NCBI GenBank assembly: GCA_002633005.1 | Contig: NMRA01000252.1 | Location: 299,641 to 361,640, forward strand | Source: Phoronis australis | Taxonomy: Eukaryota > Phoronida > Phoronidae | Length of the DNA stretch: 62,000 nucleotides | Direction of reading: 5' to 3' | Part shown: positions 1 to 13,299 of the stretch, piece by piece | Layout: every line of letters begins with the position of its first letter | Position numbering within the stretch: the stretch's first letter is position 1 | The notes under the pieces: model-generated | Database searches by the model: none | What the model saw: only the letters and a program-made list of their open reading frames with translations | What the model was told of the DNA's origin: nothing | Translations under genes and position numbers: made by a program

Positions 1-3
1 TAA

Positions 4-114
<111 letters not shown>

Positions 115-2100
115 CCAATCAGGAGTCGCGTAGAGAAATGTATGAATACAAAAGTAGGCCCTTGAGGCTATAAATAGAGATGAGTAATGCAAAATAAACC
201 CTATAAGGAGTATGGGTGGTATCAAAATAAAGAGACAAGTGTCAAAATAATGACGATAAATGCATTTAACAAGTTAAATTTAATTTACTTCCAATGTGAA
301 AACAGAGACATGACTTCAAGGCGTAACATATTTAGGAAGGGAAGGTAGAGGTTAAGGCTAGTGTCTCTTCCAATTATAGGAGAAAAGTAACGTTGACCGA
401 GGCAAAGCTTAAGCCGAAGGTGATTTGTATGTCATTTTGGCAAGTTGACGTTATTTTTGGCACTAAATCAATAAATTGACCGTGGAGTTATGAAGAGATG
501 ACGTGCGAAAATTTAACGCAACGCTTGTATTTTGTAGTTTTGTCAGGATCTCTGATTTGTCTACTCTTTTCTGTTGAAAGATGCGATCGAGAATGCAAAT
601 TTGTGTTTGTTTATGCGATGGGGAACGCATTGTGGTGTGTCAAACAGTAATGAACTTTTTACTTATAAAACGTGAAAAAGGTTACAAAATAAGTGTGGTG
701 CAATGATTTAATCACATTTTGTGTCGTTACTGTGTTACATTCGTATCCTGAAACTGAACAACAACATAGCATATTTCCATTAAATTGCCATGGGCACTAC
801 ATGTACATGTACATCAAACATAACTTAAGTTTTACAAACGAATTTATTCTCAATTCAGGAAACAAGTTCACCGTTAATGTGAGGAGAGCTTCAACGAACA
901 TGGTAATCACGACGTGAAGGTACACCCGACCAGGTTTTTGAAAAGTATAGGCCAGGCATCTATTTTTAGACCAAACCACTGAGAACAAGGGTTTCTAAAC
1001 TGAAGACTCACCCAGGAGTTGTTCCATGTGGCCTGTCAGCCAGCGGTAAACAAATTGTTGCAGCACCGACACGAAAGCGAGTGTAGAATCTTCTTGTAAA
1101 ATTGTGACAGCAAAAGGAAAAAAAACAAATAGCCAGTGAAGTCAAAGAATGATGATGAGCTTGCCCATGGGGAGAGGGGGGAGTGTGGCAACACTTCACG
1201 AGATGATTCAAAGATTCTCACTGAAAAACGGCTGGGATCAAAAAATTGGCCAGAAGTTGTGTAAACTGGTGTACTGATAAAACGGGTGGGATTTTACTTG
1301 ATGTTTTACTGGTAACATCGATACAGAGATGAACAGATTGACTTGTGGCATCGTGTGACTTGAATGTACTTACGTTGTGTTTGACTCTTCTGTTTTATAG
1401 TCTTGGTCCTAAGTTCACCTGCATCATCAGTTCATGATCTCGAGTTTAATGTGACATTGAAAAAGATTGAGAGTTATAATACACACACTACATGTATCTT
1501 GTGATTTTCTCAAAGGTAGTCAACATGTTGTCATTAACGTCACTTCAACTACACACTGTAGTGGTTTACACAGGAAATCAACAATATTATTGCATTTCTA
1601 TTATAATATTAATCTTTTATCACAAGTACCTCAAAATTGGTCTTACAAAAATATATAAATTTATTTATAGGTAAATCAACAAAACAAATCCATTGAACAT
1701 TTCCAACGAATTACATGTACTTTTGATATGTATTAGACAAAATCATCACTGAATCAATGTATTTAGAACTGATTGATAGTATAACAGTATCTCACAGGAA
1801 ATCAATAACAATATGAAAGCAATTTCTACAATAATCATAGACATATATTTTCATTCAAAATACTCATTGGTCAGAACAGTTGTATGTAAGTATCGCCCAA
1901 TAACACTTAGTATGGCCATTTAAATCTACCTAAACACTACAAAAATGTACTGGTTCTGTTAAACATCAAATAGAGAAAGAAACTTGAGGAAAAAAGGTTC
2001 AAAGCAAAACGTCAAAATACTATCAGAGAAGACAATTACCAACCACAGACTTTGTAAATCTGAATAAACTATAGTGACTTAACCTTCAGCACAGGACGTA
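115..2100. other. No gene recognised apart from the candidate exon
   Basis: AT-rich sequence with only short open frames that show no domain or codon pattern. Apart from the candidate exon at 1012-1092 I see nothing to annotate. Confidence 0.5.
1012..1092 (-). CDS. Candidate small exon, phase 1-1, unknown product
   Basis: On the minus strand a long pyrimidine tract and AG (1094-1093) precede 81 bases that are open in the frame starting with two bases of a split codon, and end at a GGTGAGT donor (GT at 1011-1010). Both flanking introns would be phase 1, like every intron between domains in the Ig/kringle/TSP1 gene upstream on the same strand, so it could be a further exon of that gene. The predicted peptide is about 27 residues with a hydrophobic middle (LAFVSVLQQFVY) and no recognisable domain. 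The evidence is only splice consensus plus phase; a chance match is quite possible. Confidence 0.22.
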
Positions 2101-2109
2101 ATGATTTCA

Positions 2110-2290
2110 TTCATGACGTTTCTGCTTCCTATGCCAGTAGAAGGAGGCATACTGTTTGCATGACATGCCACATTCACCAAAAGTGTCCTCGTGCTGTGAC
2201 GCAGTGTTGTATCAGGCTTATTCTTTCCGTGAAACGTTGATCACAGATAGGACACTGAATCGACTTGGTTCCTGAGCACGATGCTTCATG
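2110..2290 (-). pseudogene. Degenerate C2H2 zinc-finger remnant
   Basis: The minus strand reads CPIC, twelve residues, then H and a second H six residues later (about 2254 to 2183), matching a classical C2H2 finger with a slightly long last spacing. The frame then meets a stop. In a neighbouring frame a second Cys pair (CGMSC) and two His (HRKQKRH) follow, as if a second finger had been frameshifted. No start, splice sites or flanking exons were seen. It is probably a dead piece of a zinc-finger gene or a mobile-element protein. Seen: the Cys/His spacing. Inferred: the frameshift. Confidence 0.4.
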
Positions 2291-2501
2291 CTGTGTTTTA
2301 CTATATTGGTAAAAAACTCTTGAAGCATGCAACACGTCAATAGCAGGGCTGGTAAAGGTCTTGCTTGGTTGTAGTGTCGCTGTATTTTATTGCCATGTGG
2401 TCATATTAAGTCGATTTCTTAGTTCCGGAACGAGGATCCACAACACACACACACACACACACTCCGTTGTGACATGCAGCAGTTGTACTACTATTTTTTG
2501 A

Positions 2502-3851
2502 AGGCGTGGACTAGGCGAAGGCAACCATTTTTCATGTCATGTGTAGCAAAAATAAGGTTCGTTGATTATCCTTGACATATTTTTCACTTATTTAGTGCTT
2601 TTTGTAATTCAATTAATCACTCGTTGTCTACTCCGGGAGTGACGTTTTGGGAGGCAAGAATTTCGCTCCAATTTCTTTTCATATAGTCTGACTATGAGAG
2701 CAGTCGAGTCAGTCATTGTTCAACATCGGTTATGATAAGTTCAGTCGTCGATTGCTTTTGCTTACGAGTCAGTCAACATACCACGCTGTTGCTGCGTACT
2801 GGGGTGTACTCATTATCGTCTCACGTACAGAAGAAGAACTGTACCACTTGCCCGAGTGTCCCGCGACTAACTCCCACTGGAGGGTGATCTGAGTACCCAA
2901 ACTGCTTACATGTACATCCCGCCGTGTGACCCTCTCGCCACACACCTGACACCTTCTAAATAGCTCCAATACAAGTTCACAATAAACTTATCAAACTAAG
3001 CTCACCGATCTGTTCATTGGATGACGAACTGTCCTCTTCACTGGGCCCGTATTCACTCCCACTACTCAACGTCGCTGCAGGGCTGCTTACAAGCTATGGG
3101 CTAGAGTCAACAGCACAGGGCGAATCACTGCTAGTTCCCGGAATTGCACGCAATGGGGGTACGTTCGGAGGCACGGGTGACAGTAGATGAAGTGCCTCCA
3201 GTCACTGTATATAGTGGCCACAGCTCGCGAGGCTTCTCGCTTCAAAAACGCACTTCTCGGGGTTGGCGACGGGGCACTGCCGGGAATCAACAGCGACGGT
3301 ACGGTACCTTTCTTCAGGCGTTGTTTCGCAGGGACCTTCAACAATTCAGCGTACAGTTGTACATATCTCTGTCGTAATCTGACGGCAGAAAATGCTTGCC
3401 ACACACACGGTAACCCTGCACTGCTTTGTTCGTTGCGTGGATGGGTAGCGCTGCGTTCTTCACATGAACGAGCTAGCCAAGTACGGCGAAGTGTGTCATC
3501 CTTCGGAAAGCGACGCAAGGTACCCAGGCAAAGCGCGTGTGAGACGATAATGAGTACATCCTGGCACGCAGCAACAGCGTGGCATGTTGACTGACTTGTA
3601 AACAAAAGCAAACTACGATCGAACTTATCACAACTGAGGTAAAACAATTACTGACTCGACAGCTCTCACAGCCAGACTATAATGAAAAGAAATTGGCGCG
3701 AAACTCTTGCCTCCCGAAACGTCACTTCCGGAGTAGAGGACGAGAAATTAATCAAATTACAAAAAGCTGCAATTAAGTGAAAAATGTGTCTGGGATAATC
3801 AACGAACCTTATTTTTGCTAAAAGTGACATGAAAAAAGGTTGCCTTCGCCT
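2502..3851. mobile_element. Kolobok-like THAP transposon copy 1, foldback derivative
   Basis: The left end (about 2502-2660) and right end (about 3700-3851) are inverted copies of the same roughly 150-bp terminal repeat seen at 52810-54458: GAAGGCAACC, an AT-rich stretch, then a TCCGG(A/G)AGTGACGT core. The inversion extends beyond the terminal repeat, because both ends also carry the first residues of a THAP domain (SVN-I/M-PRCCCV start, about 2770-2830 on plus and 3540-3600 on minus). Between them, on the minus strand, are the rest of a broken THAP reading frame and a downstream Cys-pair block (ELFRRCQVCGE, 2769-2969). The flanks read TTGA on the left and TCAA on the right, each one change from TTAA. 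The transposase is disrupted, so this copy is non-autonomous. Confidence 0.75.
3087..3600 (-). pseudogene. THAP-domain transposase fragment in copy 1
   Basis: The minus-strand frames contain pieces of a THAP zinc finger: a CCCVPGC start, then FPKDDTLRRTWL, which is the conserved Phe-Pro and Trp block of THAP domains. The pieces lie in different frames. A Ser/Pro-rich linker (PSPTPRSAFLKREASRAV) follows, as in the copy at 53.5-54.2 kb. Frameshifts and the lost C-terminal catalytic part show it is dead. Confidence 0.6.
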
Positions 3852-3859
3852 TCAACACC

Positions 3860-4950
3860 CTGAAGGACTCGTCGTTTGGCTACAGTTCAACTGAAAAAAA
3901 TCAAAGGCATTCAGTTATGTTTGTTAGACTAAATCTCACTTAGAAATAATGAGGAAAACGATGAAATGTAATTAATAAATAACCCGTCTAGTAATTCAGG
4001 CTCCGTATTATTTTAAAATTATTGACATACAACTGTAATACCGTAACTTGAACGATTATTCAGGCCAATGCAGAGAAAAAATGTACGTTCAGGATCGCTT
4101 TTTTGCGTTCACGATCGCCATAGAGAATTAACGACATCGTTCCCGATCGCCGTCTCACACAAGCACCTGCTTGTATTGGTAAATATCTCAAATTGTTTCA
4201 CAAATCACAACTAACAAAGGTGTCACCATGGACGATTAAACCATAAACGTCACACGTCTCTTCTTAAGTACCCTGGATTTGCTAATAACAAGTAGAAATT
4301 GTCGATTTTACGAGGTGCAAGGCATTTTACCGAAAGCCACTGCTTTCTGAAATCTGTTTTAAAAAATAAGCAAAAGCCAAGTATTATTTCAGATCCACAA
4401 CAACGGTTACACTCTGGCGCTTTTCTGTGTGTAAAATTCGTACCAAAGTGGCCTCTATTTAAACAGAAAATGACACTTAAACTCACCGGATACGTGACTG
4501 TCGTCTGCCATTGCTGGTGCAAGGTCTTGTTCTCGATCGCCTTCCGGGCGTTCTCGATCGCAGGTTGGCCGGGGTTATATAATAGTAGCATTTTTGGCGA
4601 AAGTGTCTGAGGAACGCACACGTCCTTTATAACCAGAACACGAAAATAAGAACAAACTTCTCTGCTGGAATAGATCAGCAGCCCAAAAACTGCACGTGTC
4701 GAGCTTGTGAGTTGGGTTGTTAGACTACGTGCAGTGCTCTAGCGAACTGAGACATGAACTAGTTTACGCACAGAGTTTGTCGGTTCTCTAAGAAAAAGCC
4801 ATTTTTGTTGACTGTCACTCAAAAACGGAAACATAGGATACATACATAGATGACTCGCCCGTAACTGAGTGAATTTTTGTGGACAAGGACTGGCACATGG
4901 GTGCAGACGCAGCGCACGGATCGCTTACAAACAAATAATTGTAGAGAGGC
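3860..4950. other. Intergenic or intronic, no gene recognised
   Basis: Open frames on both strands at 4250-4621 show no domain. The stretch holds several scattered copies of the word CGATCGC or its complement (for example about 4095, 4113, 4146, 4535 and 4555), which is noticeable but unexplained. Confidence 0.45.
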
Positions 4951-4957
4951 TACCTAC

Positions 4958-5267
4958 CAGTCACACGGAACCTAAAGGAGTCATAAAGAAAATGGACGTC
5001 CTGGTCAAGGTTATATGTGTGGTCGATTTGCCGAAGTCTGTCGAATTTCAGTAGTACGTAGTCTTCCGGCCATAATTGACATCGATATGTTCCATCATGC
5101 ACAGCAGCCAGATTTGTTATTTGTAAGGTGGACCTGATTACGTTGCCTTTTATAACAGTGGACGTTTTGACCCTCCAATCGTTGAGCATGTCTTTGGTCT
5201 TCGGCTTTCCGAAAGTTTGAATCACTTTCTCGCCAGGTATCCCTTCCGGAGAAAACACCCACTGTGC
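4958..5267 (-). CDS. Exon: second half of Ig domain 2
   Basis: The exon follows an AG acceptor and opens with AQWVFSPEG, supplying the core Ig Trp. The strand E/F block (STLQITNLAAVHDGTYRC) has the D-x-G-x-Y-x-C signature at about residues 57-63. It ends at GGTAGGT in phase 1 after 103 codons. About 30 residues after the Ig core (from LLKFDRLRQIDHTY) fit no Ig strand and may be a linker or the start of another region. Confidence 0.8.
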
Positions 5268-8200
5268 CTGTGGACAGAGCTACTATAGGTGACCTAGATA
5301 ACAACTCTTGACTTACTTAGCTTATTCAAATCTTAAATTTAAGTCCATTTTTGATATCATATCAAGTTGTTTAAGCCTGTTCAAGGAAAAGCATCTTAAG
5401 TTTGATTTAAATTTTGATCCTATGGAACTAAACGGCAATGTTCATATTACCGGTAAACAAAGTGCAATTGTATACTATTCATTGACAGTTTGTAAGTGTG
5501 AAAACTAAAATTATGCGAATAGGTAACATTTGCAATGATGACATACCTCGCAGGCTCACATAGCCTGCATTATGCAGTGTCATTGCTCAGCTCCACGCCA
5601 CGACACAGTTCTGTGATTTGCGGAGGATCATTTTCGTCACAAAACATTGCCAATGTTCAACTTATTTCACATTCACATCGTCGCTGTATGTTGTGTTTCT
5701 AATTAATTTGGCCAAGCAATCAAAGGCATAAGGAGTTGTGCTGCTATATCTTCTATATAAGCTTTGTCTTCAGTTTGACTAACTTTCATTCAAACTGATA
5801 CTAAATTATGTGGAGGGCACTCAAATAACATTCGTGGGTGCGCGAAAACAGAGCTCCGGAATAGCTCACTTGCGAGTTTCTCGCTAGTCACTGTGACGTC
5901 ACCGGAAAGGGGGCAAAACCCGCCATATTGCTCTTGTTTTGCCCCGAGTCTTTGCTACACGCGCTAAAACTTACTGGAGTTCTTATGGTGAATTCTACGC
6001 TTAAAACGTTAAGACAACTTAAGACGGTAGATGGGTCGTGGAATAACTGTGAATAGACGAAGAAAATGTGACCTTGTTATGTTGTGCGAAGCTGTGAACG
6101 GACTGAAATTGGAACTTAACCCGCTCTAGGCCTGAATGGCGCAGGCATACAGGGGCGATAGTGTATCCCCATAAAAAGATATTCACTTCAAAATACAGCA
6201 ATTAAAATCAAATGAAACATGCATATGTGNCAAAGTCTTACGTCACAAAATAAGAACCGTGAATTTGTGATTTTGGCGTTTCTGACATTTTTGTCGTCAA
6301 GTCACCACTCGAAGGCAATTTGAAGAGATCAAATGAAAGAAAATATTCAAAATATTCAAAGATTTGTTCGATACTAGTTTCGTGGAGTTCTTTTTTGCAA
6401 ATTTAAGTCGACCATATTCTGAGCAAACAGATTTTGAGTGTCCAACCTTTATGTTTTCTTAGTAGTGAGTGAGGAACACATAAACGCAAGCGTGCCTGCA
6501 GGTAGCTAATGTTACTTCAGATTGTGTTTGGCAACCTGTAAAAATCCCATGTATCCTCAGCGAGTAACAAAGTCAGACAATAATTCTCTGTATTCAAATT
6601 TTGTGGTATTTTCCAAACTTTAAAAAAGCATAGTCTCATTGAATTGTGAATATGCAAAGGGTGCACTAATTTACAAACAACTCCGGGAACTCCAATGTGC
6701 TCGAAACAATCACCTCCGGTTACCATTGCAATCTCGCGAAAGTCTCGTTTCGCAAGATTTTTTTGTAAAGAGAATTGTAATATTCCATCACGGCGGACGA
6801 AGACCAGATGCCGGGAAAGAGAAAATACTTGAAATTACCACGTTTTTATATACTGACACTTCTTTTTGAGTGTACCAGTTGTGGTGTTTTTTAAACCACA
6901 AATGTATTTACAAATTGTTCTCCAGGAAGTCACTAGGCGGCGCTTGGTACAAATTCAAATATTTACGATTCAACGAGACATAGCATCTTTAAGTTATTAG
7001 CAGTTCCCTAACTTCAATTACTTTGGTCCATAAGCGTTCTCTTTATTTTGTGAAATCAATACATACGCCACTATCACCAATTAGCACACATCAGAAAGAA
7101 CTCTTAAAATTTACGACAAGAAGTAAACAGACCGAAGTCGAACAATTCGACAAAAATCAGGCAAGATCGGACTACAAAACTTGTGTCTAGAGTGTATCTG
7201 ATCGTCTGCAAATTTCGTTGGTAGGAGGAAATGAGATAAATAGTATAAGAATCAATAAATCTATTACTGGACATATGGTACGTGGAGATGGCTACGTTGC
7301 GTCCTCCTCTCGAGGATTTCATCAGGCCACTGAGTTGTCACGTGACTTGTCATGTGATCTGTCATACAGTTTCCGCGGGACTCTCTTCAGCGCCCTATCC
7401 CATGTCCTAGGTAAGTGAAACCGCAGCCCCCCTGTCTACTGAGGCTAGGATTCTCAATTCTCTGGTAGATAGCTTCTTTGACCCCTCTCCGAAACCAATT
7501 TTCTTCTCTATCCAGGATCTTCACATCTTCCATGGCGAAAGAGTGGTCTGTGGAAGCCATGTGACTAAAAACTGCAGAATCATGTGTGTATTTATTTATT
7601 ATAGTGACATAAGGGTACCAGTAAATACAATATCAAAGGCAGATTATTCACCACACCCCCCCAGCCTCAATGGGCTTACTCAGTCACCTAATAATAATTA
7701 AATCATTACATAACAAATTGCACAAGCTCAAATATGACCACTTCAGACTAGTTTATAAACAAACAATTACTTCAAACCTGCAAAGCGTCTTGAATGAATT
7801 TCGCTAGACCTTTCAAGTTATTTTGGAATATTTGAGGTAGGGCAGAACGCCGTAAAAATATGGTCGAATGTGAGTATATTTTTCACAATCAAAAATGAAA
7901 TGAACTTCATCTTCAATTCCTTTTTTACAAACACGACAAATCCATTCATTCACAGGAATTCCGAAGTACCGCCCCACCTCAACCTCTAATGGTAGAATAC
8001 CTGCTCTCAATCGAGCTATGACGGACCTCTGAGACACCGGCAGACGTAAAAACTCTTCAACGCAATAGTCATTCTTAATAGATCTATATAAGTACAGTTC
8101 TGGTTTCTCCGTGATTATTTTTAACCGATTTAACTCTTCTAAGTGGAACCTGAATGTTCTGAAGTTTTCGAGAGACACAACTTGTTTGTTCCTGAAATTG

Positions 8201-11200
8201 TCTAAAAAGTCGCACTTCTCCATAATTTTAAATATTGAACTTGACCAGTTGCAGGAGTTCCAATGTTTAAGGTCCCATAAAAAGGCTTTTTTGCAATTCT
8301 GCTTTCATCCATTAGAACTAAACGATTCCAGAGCCGTAGCATATTTTCCTGTTGTTTGTAGTGTGAATTTGGCCAACCCGAGTCGCCATAAAGTACTGCA
8401 TTGGCAGCATACATGTACTTGTGGACCCCTAAAAATATACGTAGAGCTCTCGTTCTGATCATTTCACATTTGGAGTATTGAGAGTGTCCCCAAATTCCAG
8501 ATCCATATTCTAGAATTGAAGCTACGGACATTTCAAAACATTTACTGTAACTGTTGAAACCCTTGTTACCAATATGTTAGTACTTGCTCACCAGAGCTCC
8601 CAACGCTCTGGAAGCGGAGTCTGCCAGTACCTCAGGGAGTGTCAAACTGAAATCCATAAACTCATTCAGAGTTACACCCAAATACTTATAACATTCTTTT
8701 AAATTCACATAGCAGTCCCCATAACTGGACCTCCGATGCTGGTTGAAATGACTCGACTTTTCAGGGCTTGTTTGATTTCCCCAATAAATGCTGCATCACA
8801 ACCCGGTTCCGAGCACATACACCACATTTGATGCCTTTCTCTTTGCTGGTTTTGTCTTTCACATTTAACAATTGACTCCTTATGGTGTTAACAGGCTGTT
8901 TCGGAGAGGGGTCAAAGAAGCTATCTACGAGAGAATTGAGAATCCTAGCCTCGATAGACAGGGGGGCTGCGGTTTCACTTACCTAGGACATGAGATAGGG
9001 TGTTGAAGAGAATCCCGTGGAAACTGTACGACAGATCACATGACAAGTCACGTGACAACTTAGTGGCCTGATGAAGTCCTCGAGAGGAGGACGCAACGTA
9101 GCCATCTCCACGTACCGTAATTCCAGTAATAGATTTATTGATTCTTATACTATGACCCAACTGGATGACTGAAAACATTCATCATATTAACTGAGATAAA
9201 TATTGAATCTTGTACAATTTTACGGGAAGGAATGGAAGAGGTGTGCGAAGTTCTTGGGAACCAACTACGGCACGGTGCCTTTTTGTGGTCGACGATTTCA
9301 ACGTCTGTTTTGGTGACTACAGATCTCGTTCGGCAATCTGGTATTATCGCAATGTCGCATTTGGCGACTTAGGGCCAAGCTCAGTGTCAAGCACTCTAAA
9401 GAAGAGGCCTGATTCAGGAAAAGCAACCACAGACGTATGTCAGCAAATTGATCTAAGGCTCCAAGCAACAAACTCTGAAACATGATAAATCTCATTTTAG
9501 GAAATGTGTAAAGTCTTTCAGAGTACAGACCCAACTCTTGTGACCGAACGTCTGTTCTATTTTTAGACACTTCTGGTAAAACAGGCCCTTGGAGATTAAT
9601 ATTCCTATTGATATGCATACAAGTATTCATCGCAAGCAATCATTGTCCCTGTTTTTTCTTTTGTTTCAGTGCTTATGCAGTTTAACTACATGTTATAATA
9701 CTCACTTTTCTATAGAGTTTAAAAATATTGAGACACGTAAATTTATACTGTTAATATATTGAGAAAAATTATACATGTAGATTATGGCTGATTGGCAGAA
9801 AACACAAAGAAAATAACGACTCGCCTTTTATCCGAAGGAATATTACTGCGTTTTTAAAAGAGGAAAAAAGAAAGCAAAAAATTCGTGAATAATAATATCT
9901 TTTGAACAATTCCTGGGGAAAGGACTTTCTGGTAACATCTACTACAGAGTTATTCACATTCCTCCGTGATGGAAGGTCCAGGGCAATCACAAAATTCATT
10001 ACTTTTGCAATACGCGTTAAAAAGAAATGTGCAAAGTAGTCCCAGAGTTTCTAATATAATCCCTTCCACTTGCGATAAACGCGCACGTGCGCTCACACTG
10101 ATTTGTCAACAGCAGCTGCCTGTCAAGACAGATTCGTTTGAACGCACTCCCAATTCTAGATCAATTGAAAACAAATTTCCAAAAAGAATCCCGAGATTAG
10201 CATATATTTAAATACTACGATACTTTTACAACTAATTCTATACAGTTGGAGCTTACATTTTGGAAGAAAAACGACGAAGTGGCCTGCGGGTGACATGTCG
10301 TTTTTTTGAAAATTGAAACTGGAAGAAAAATGTAAAATGTTGACGAAAAACAGGGAAAGTAATTGACAAACTACAAAACTACATTGTACTTTAAATAACG
10401 CTATGTATTCAGAGTCGAGAATTTTCAAACAAACAGGGCCACTTTTCCATATTTAATGCTGCAAACAAGCGCTTCTCATTTAAAAAGGAACTATCCCACT
10501 TTGTCCCAAACTGTTATATATTATTACACTATAGATAAATATCAGCATTTTGGTTTGTAATCGATAATTGCCCCCTCTCGATTACAAACCAAATTTAAAG
10601 ACAAAATTTTGATACTTATCTACATTGTAATATCACATTTCAGTTTGGGACAAATTGGGGAAATCCTTTTTTGAATGGGAAGCTCCTAAAGTTGTAATTT
10701 TAGCAAGAGCACAGAAATTTGATCATTCAGAATTAGTGTATCAATTAGCTCAGCAGATTTTAGATTGTCAATTTTCTAAAACAATTACAAGTTTAAATGG
10801 TCACATCAGTCACAAGAGGCTTTCATGGAAGCAGACGTACAGGAAGTTACGCTCTGCATGTTGCCTTGCTGTCCATTGGCTAATGTAAACTATATAGGAT
10901 GAATATTCACCAATGTGACAGGTGCTTACTTGAACACCTAAACTGATTTACTCAGCTTGTTATCATATGGCAAGTTTTAAGAGAATAATCCTAACTTAAA
11001 AAATTAATATCGGCCTTTGTTAATTGGCAATTATGTTGAGTATGACAACCCCCAAAACAATGATAACTGATAGTTTTAGACGACTGTGATCCGTGTTATT
11101 TGGTTCAAACATGACTTTATCATCAGCACTTTAAGTTTAAGGACTTAGAAAACCGGCTGACAATTAGGAGTATGCAAGGAGTAGATTAACCGAGCATTTT

Positions 11201-13268
11201 GATTAAAAAATACTATGCGCCTATATTCATGACAGTGTGCCACTTACGTGCATGTTTTGCTCACATGATTAACTTGATAGGCGAATATACCAATCGGATG
11301 CAGGCACAGCTTTTAATTTTTGGCCAGTGTCGCCACCTACAGTCATAAAGCTTAATGTCTGCGGTTATCCTTTCACGAATTCAACAAATGAACTAACCTG
11401 GTAGTCTTCTGGTTTGTTTTTAACGATGCAAGTTCGTGCAACTGACTCGCCCGCCTGGAATTCCTCGTCAACTCCTGTGTTGTCGTTATCTTCGATTTCC
11501 AGTGACCCTGAGAAGTGGTATTGATAAAATCCCCATCATAGCGACATAACGACACTGAACAAGACACCTTTTGGACTAGTATGATGAGCAGATTTGCTTA
11601 ATTATTGAGCAAAGATCAGGCAGCCGAAAATGACGTCATGCCGATGAATCCTCACAGATAAAAACAGACCAGAGCTTGTCGAAAGCTGTTTTTATAATGA
11701 GTAATGTTCCGCGATTGGCAACATCTTTCATATATAATCAGTTGTTAGTCACATGTATATTATTAGAAAATGTCATTAATCAAAGAGGAGCTCGTAATAA
11801 AGATGAAATGATAGAAAAATATTGCATCTGTGAGTCCACAAAGACACAGATTTTTCATTAAGTAGTATATCATTCAACACATTTCTTTTAAATTAAGGCA
11901 AATGTCTACTAGGTTTTTACTGACCGATCCGTGGGCATGCGCAACAGTGTGAATTAATGTTTAGCACCTACTGATGTCAACATGACTACGTATTCCATAC
12001 GTGCTCACTGGCGTGACAATCCTTAGTCCTGCCTGGTGATACGGAAGGACCTTCGGACTGCCTCAACCACTATGAACTCATCAATCGGTTCTATATTCAT
12101 CTACATTTCCATTGACCCCAGTGGGGTGTTAGCTCATGCAGACGTTCTTATGCAACAAGCTAAGCGCTGTGCATTGTGAGAACCTTTTCAACATACATGT
12201 ACAACTTATTGTAGTGTTGTCAGAGCGAATTAGCCCCACAGTGATCATGTCGTCCTCATTACGTCACTATGTTCATCTAATTAAACATTAGACCAAGATG
12301 GACCCAAATCAAGATGTAGCAGCTGGACTGTCAGAACTCCTAAAAGTTACCAATTTCCCTAAATTTAGGGTTTATTTGCTAAGCTGAAATAGCAAAATGA
12401 CATAACAAAGAAACGTGTAAAATCGAGGTACTTCAGTTCACAGGGCATAAACTTTCGGTTACCACCATTTGGCGTTCCGAAACAGAGACGTCATTTTCAG
12501 TTATAGTGACACTGTGACGAGATGTACATGTATGTACTTGTATGTATAGGACATGTACGTGTACGATGGAGTAGTTAATGGATGTTTAATAAGTAATTTT
12601 CCATACGCAAAGAAGTTAATGCATTCTCAACTGATTAATGTTTGTTGTATAGAATCCGTAAAACAGTTTCCAATGGAATTTCAGCTCTGCTGGCATATTG
12701 TACACACAGACTTAGTTCTTGGCAAGAAGGATGTACCATAACACGATGTCTGATATTTTGAACTCATTACGTTCAAGAGTTAATACCATGACAGAACCGT
12801 CTGTTGCAATACATGGTCACGTAATTTGGCCCTTCGCAGTCCTTTCCGCCGTTCTGAGGTTCAGGGTTGGTACATTCGCGACTCCTCCGGATTACCCCTT
12901 CGCCACAGGTGGCGCTGCAGTCGCTCCACTCACCCACGAATCTCCAGCCGCCATCAGCTAACATGTAAGAATACAAACGATCGTAAATCCATTTCGAGGA
13001 GGCATTTTCTGCCTTCAAACACAATAAAGAAAAGTTTGTCAAGGTCATTCATGACGAGTTAATGGAATATTATCCAATGAGCTGACTTGGGATGAAGACC
13101 GTGTCATGTAATGCTAGTGAAGAAATAAGGGGTCAAACGTACTGTTTGTGCCTGACCATTATTGGAAGTCTGTAAGAAGGAATTATTTTATAGTACATGT
13201 GTTTCTCAATCACAGACATTTTACTCCTGAAAATCCACAGCAGACGGATAACTAGGTGTGTTTGTGTT

Positions 13269-13299
<31 letters not shown>

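Noticed and set aside
5880-5960. Promoter with TGACGTCA site
   Set aside because: No downstream exon or start codon in good context could be linked to it on either strand.
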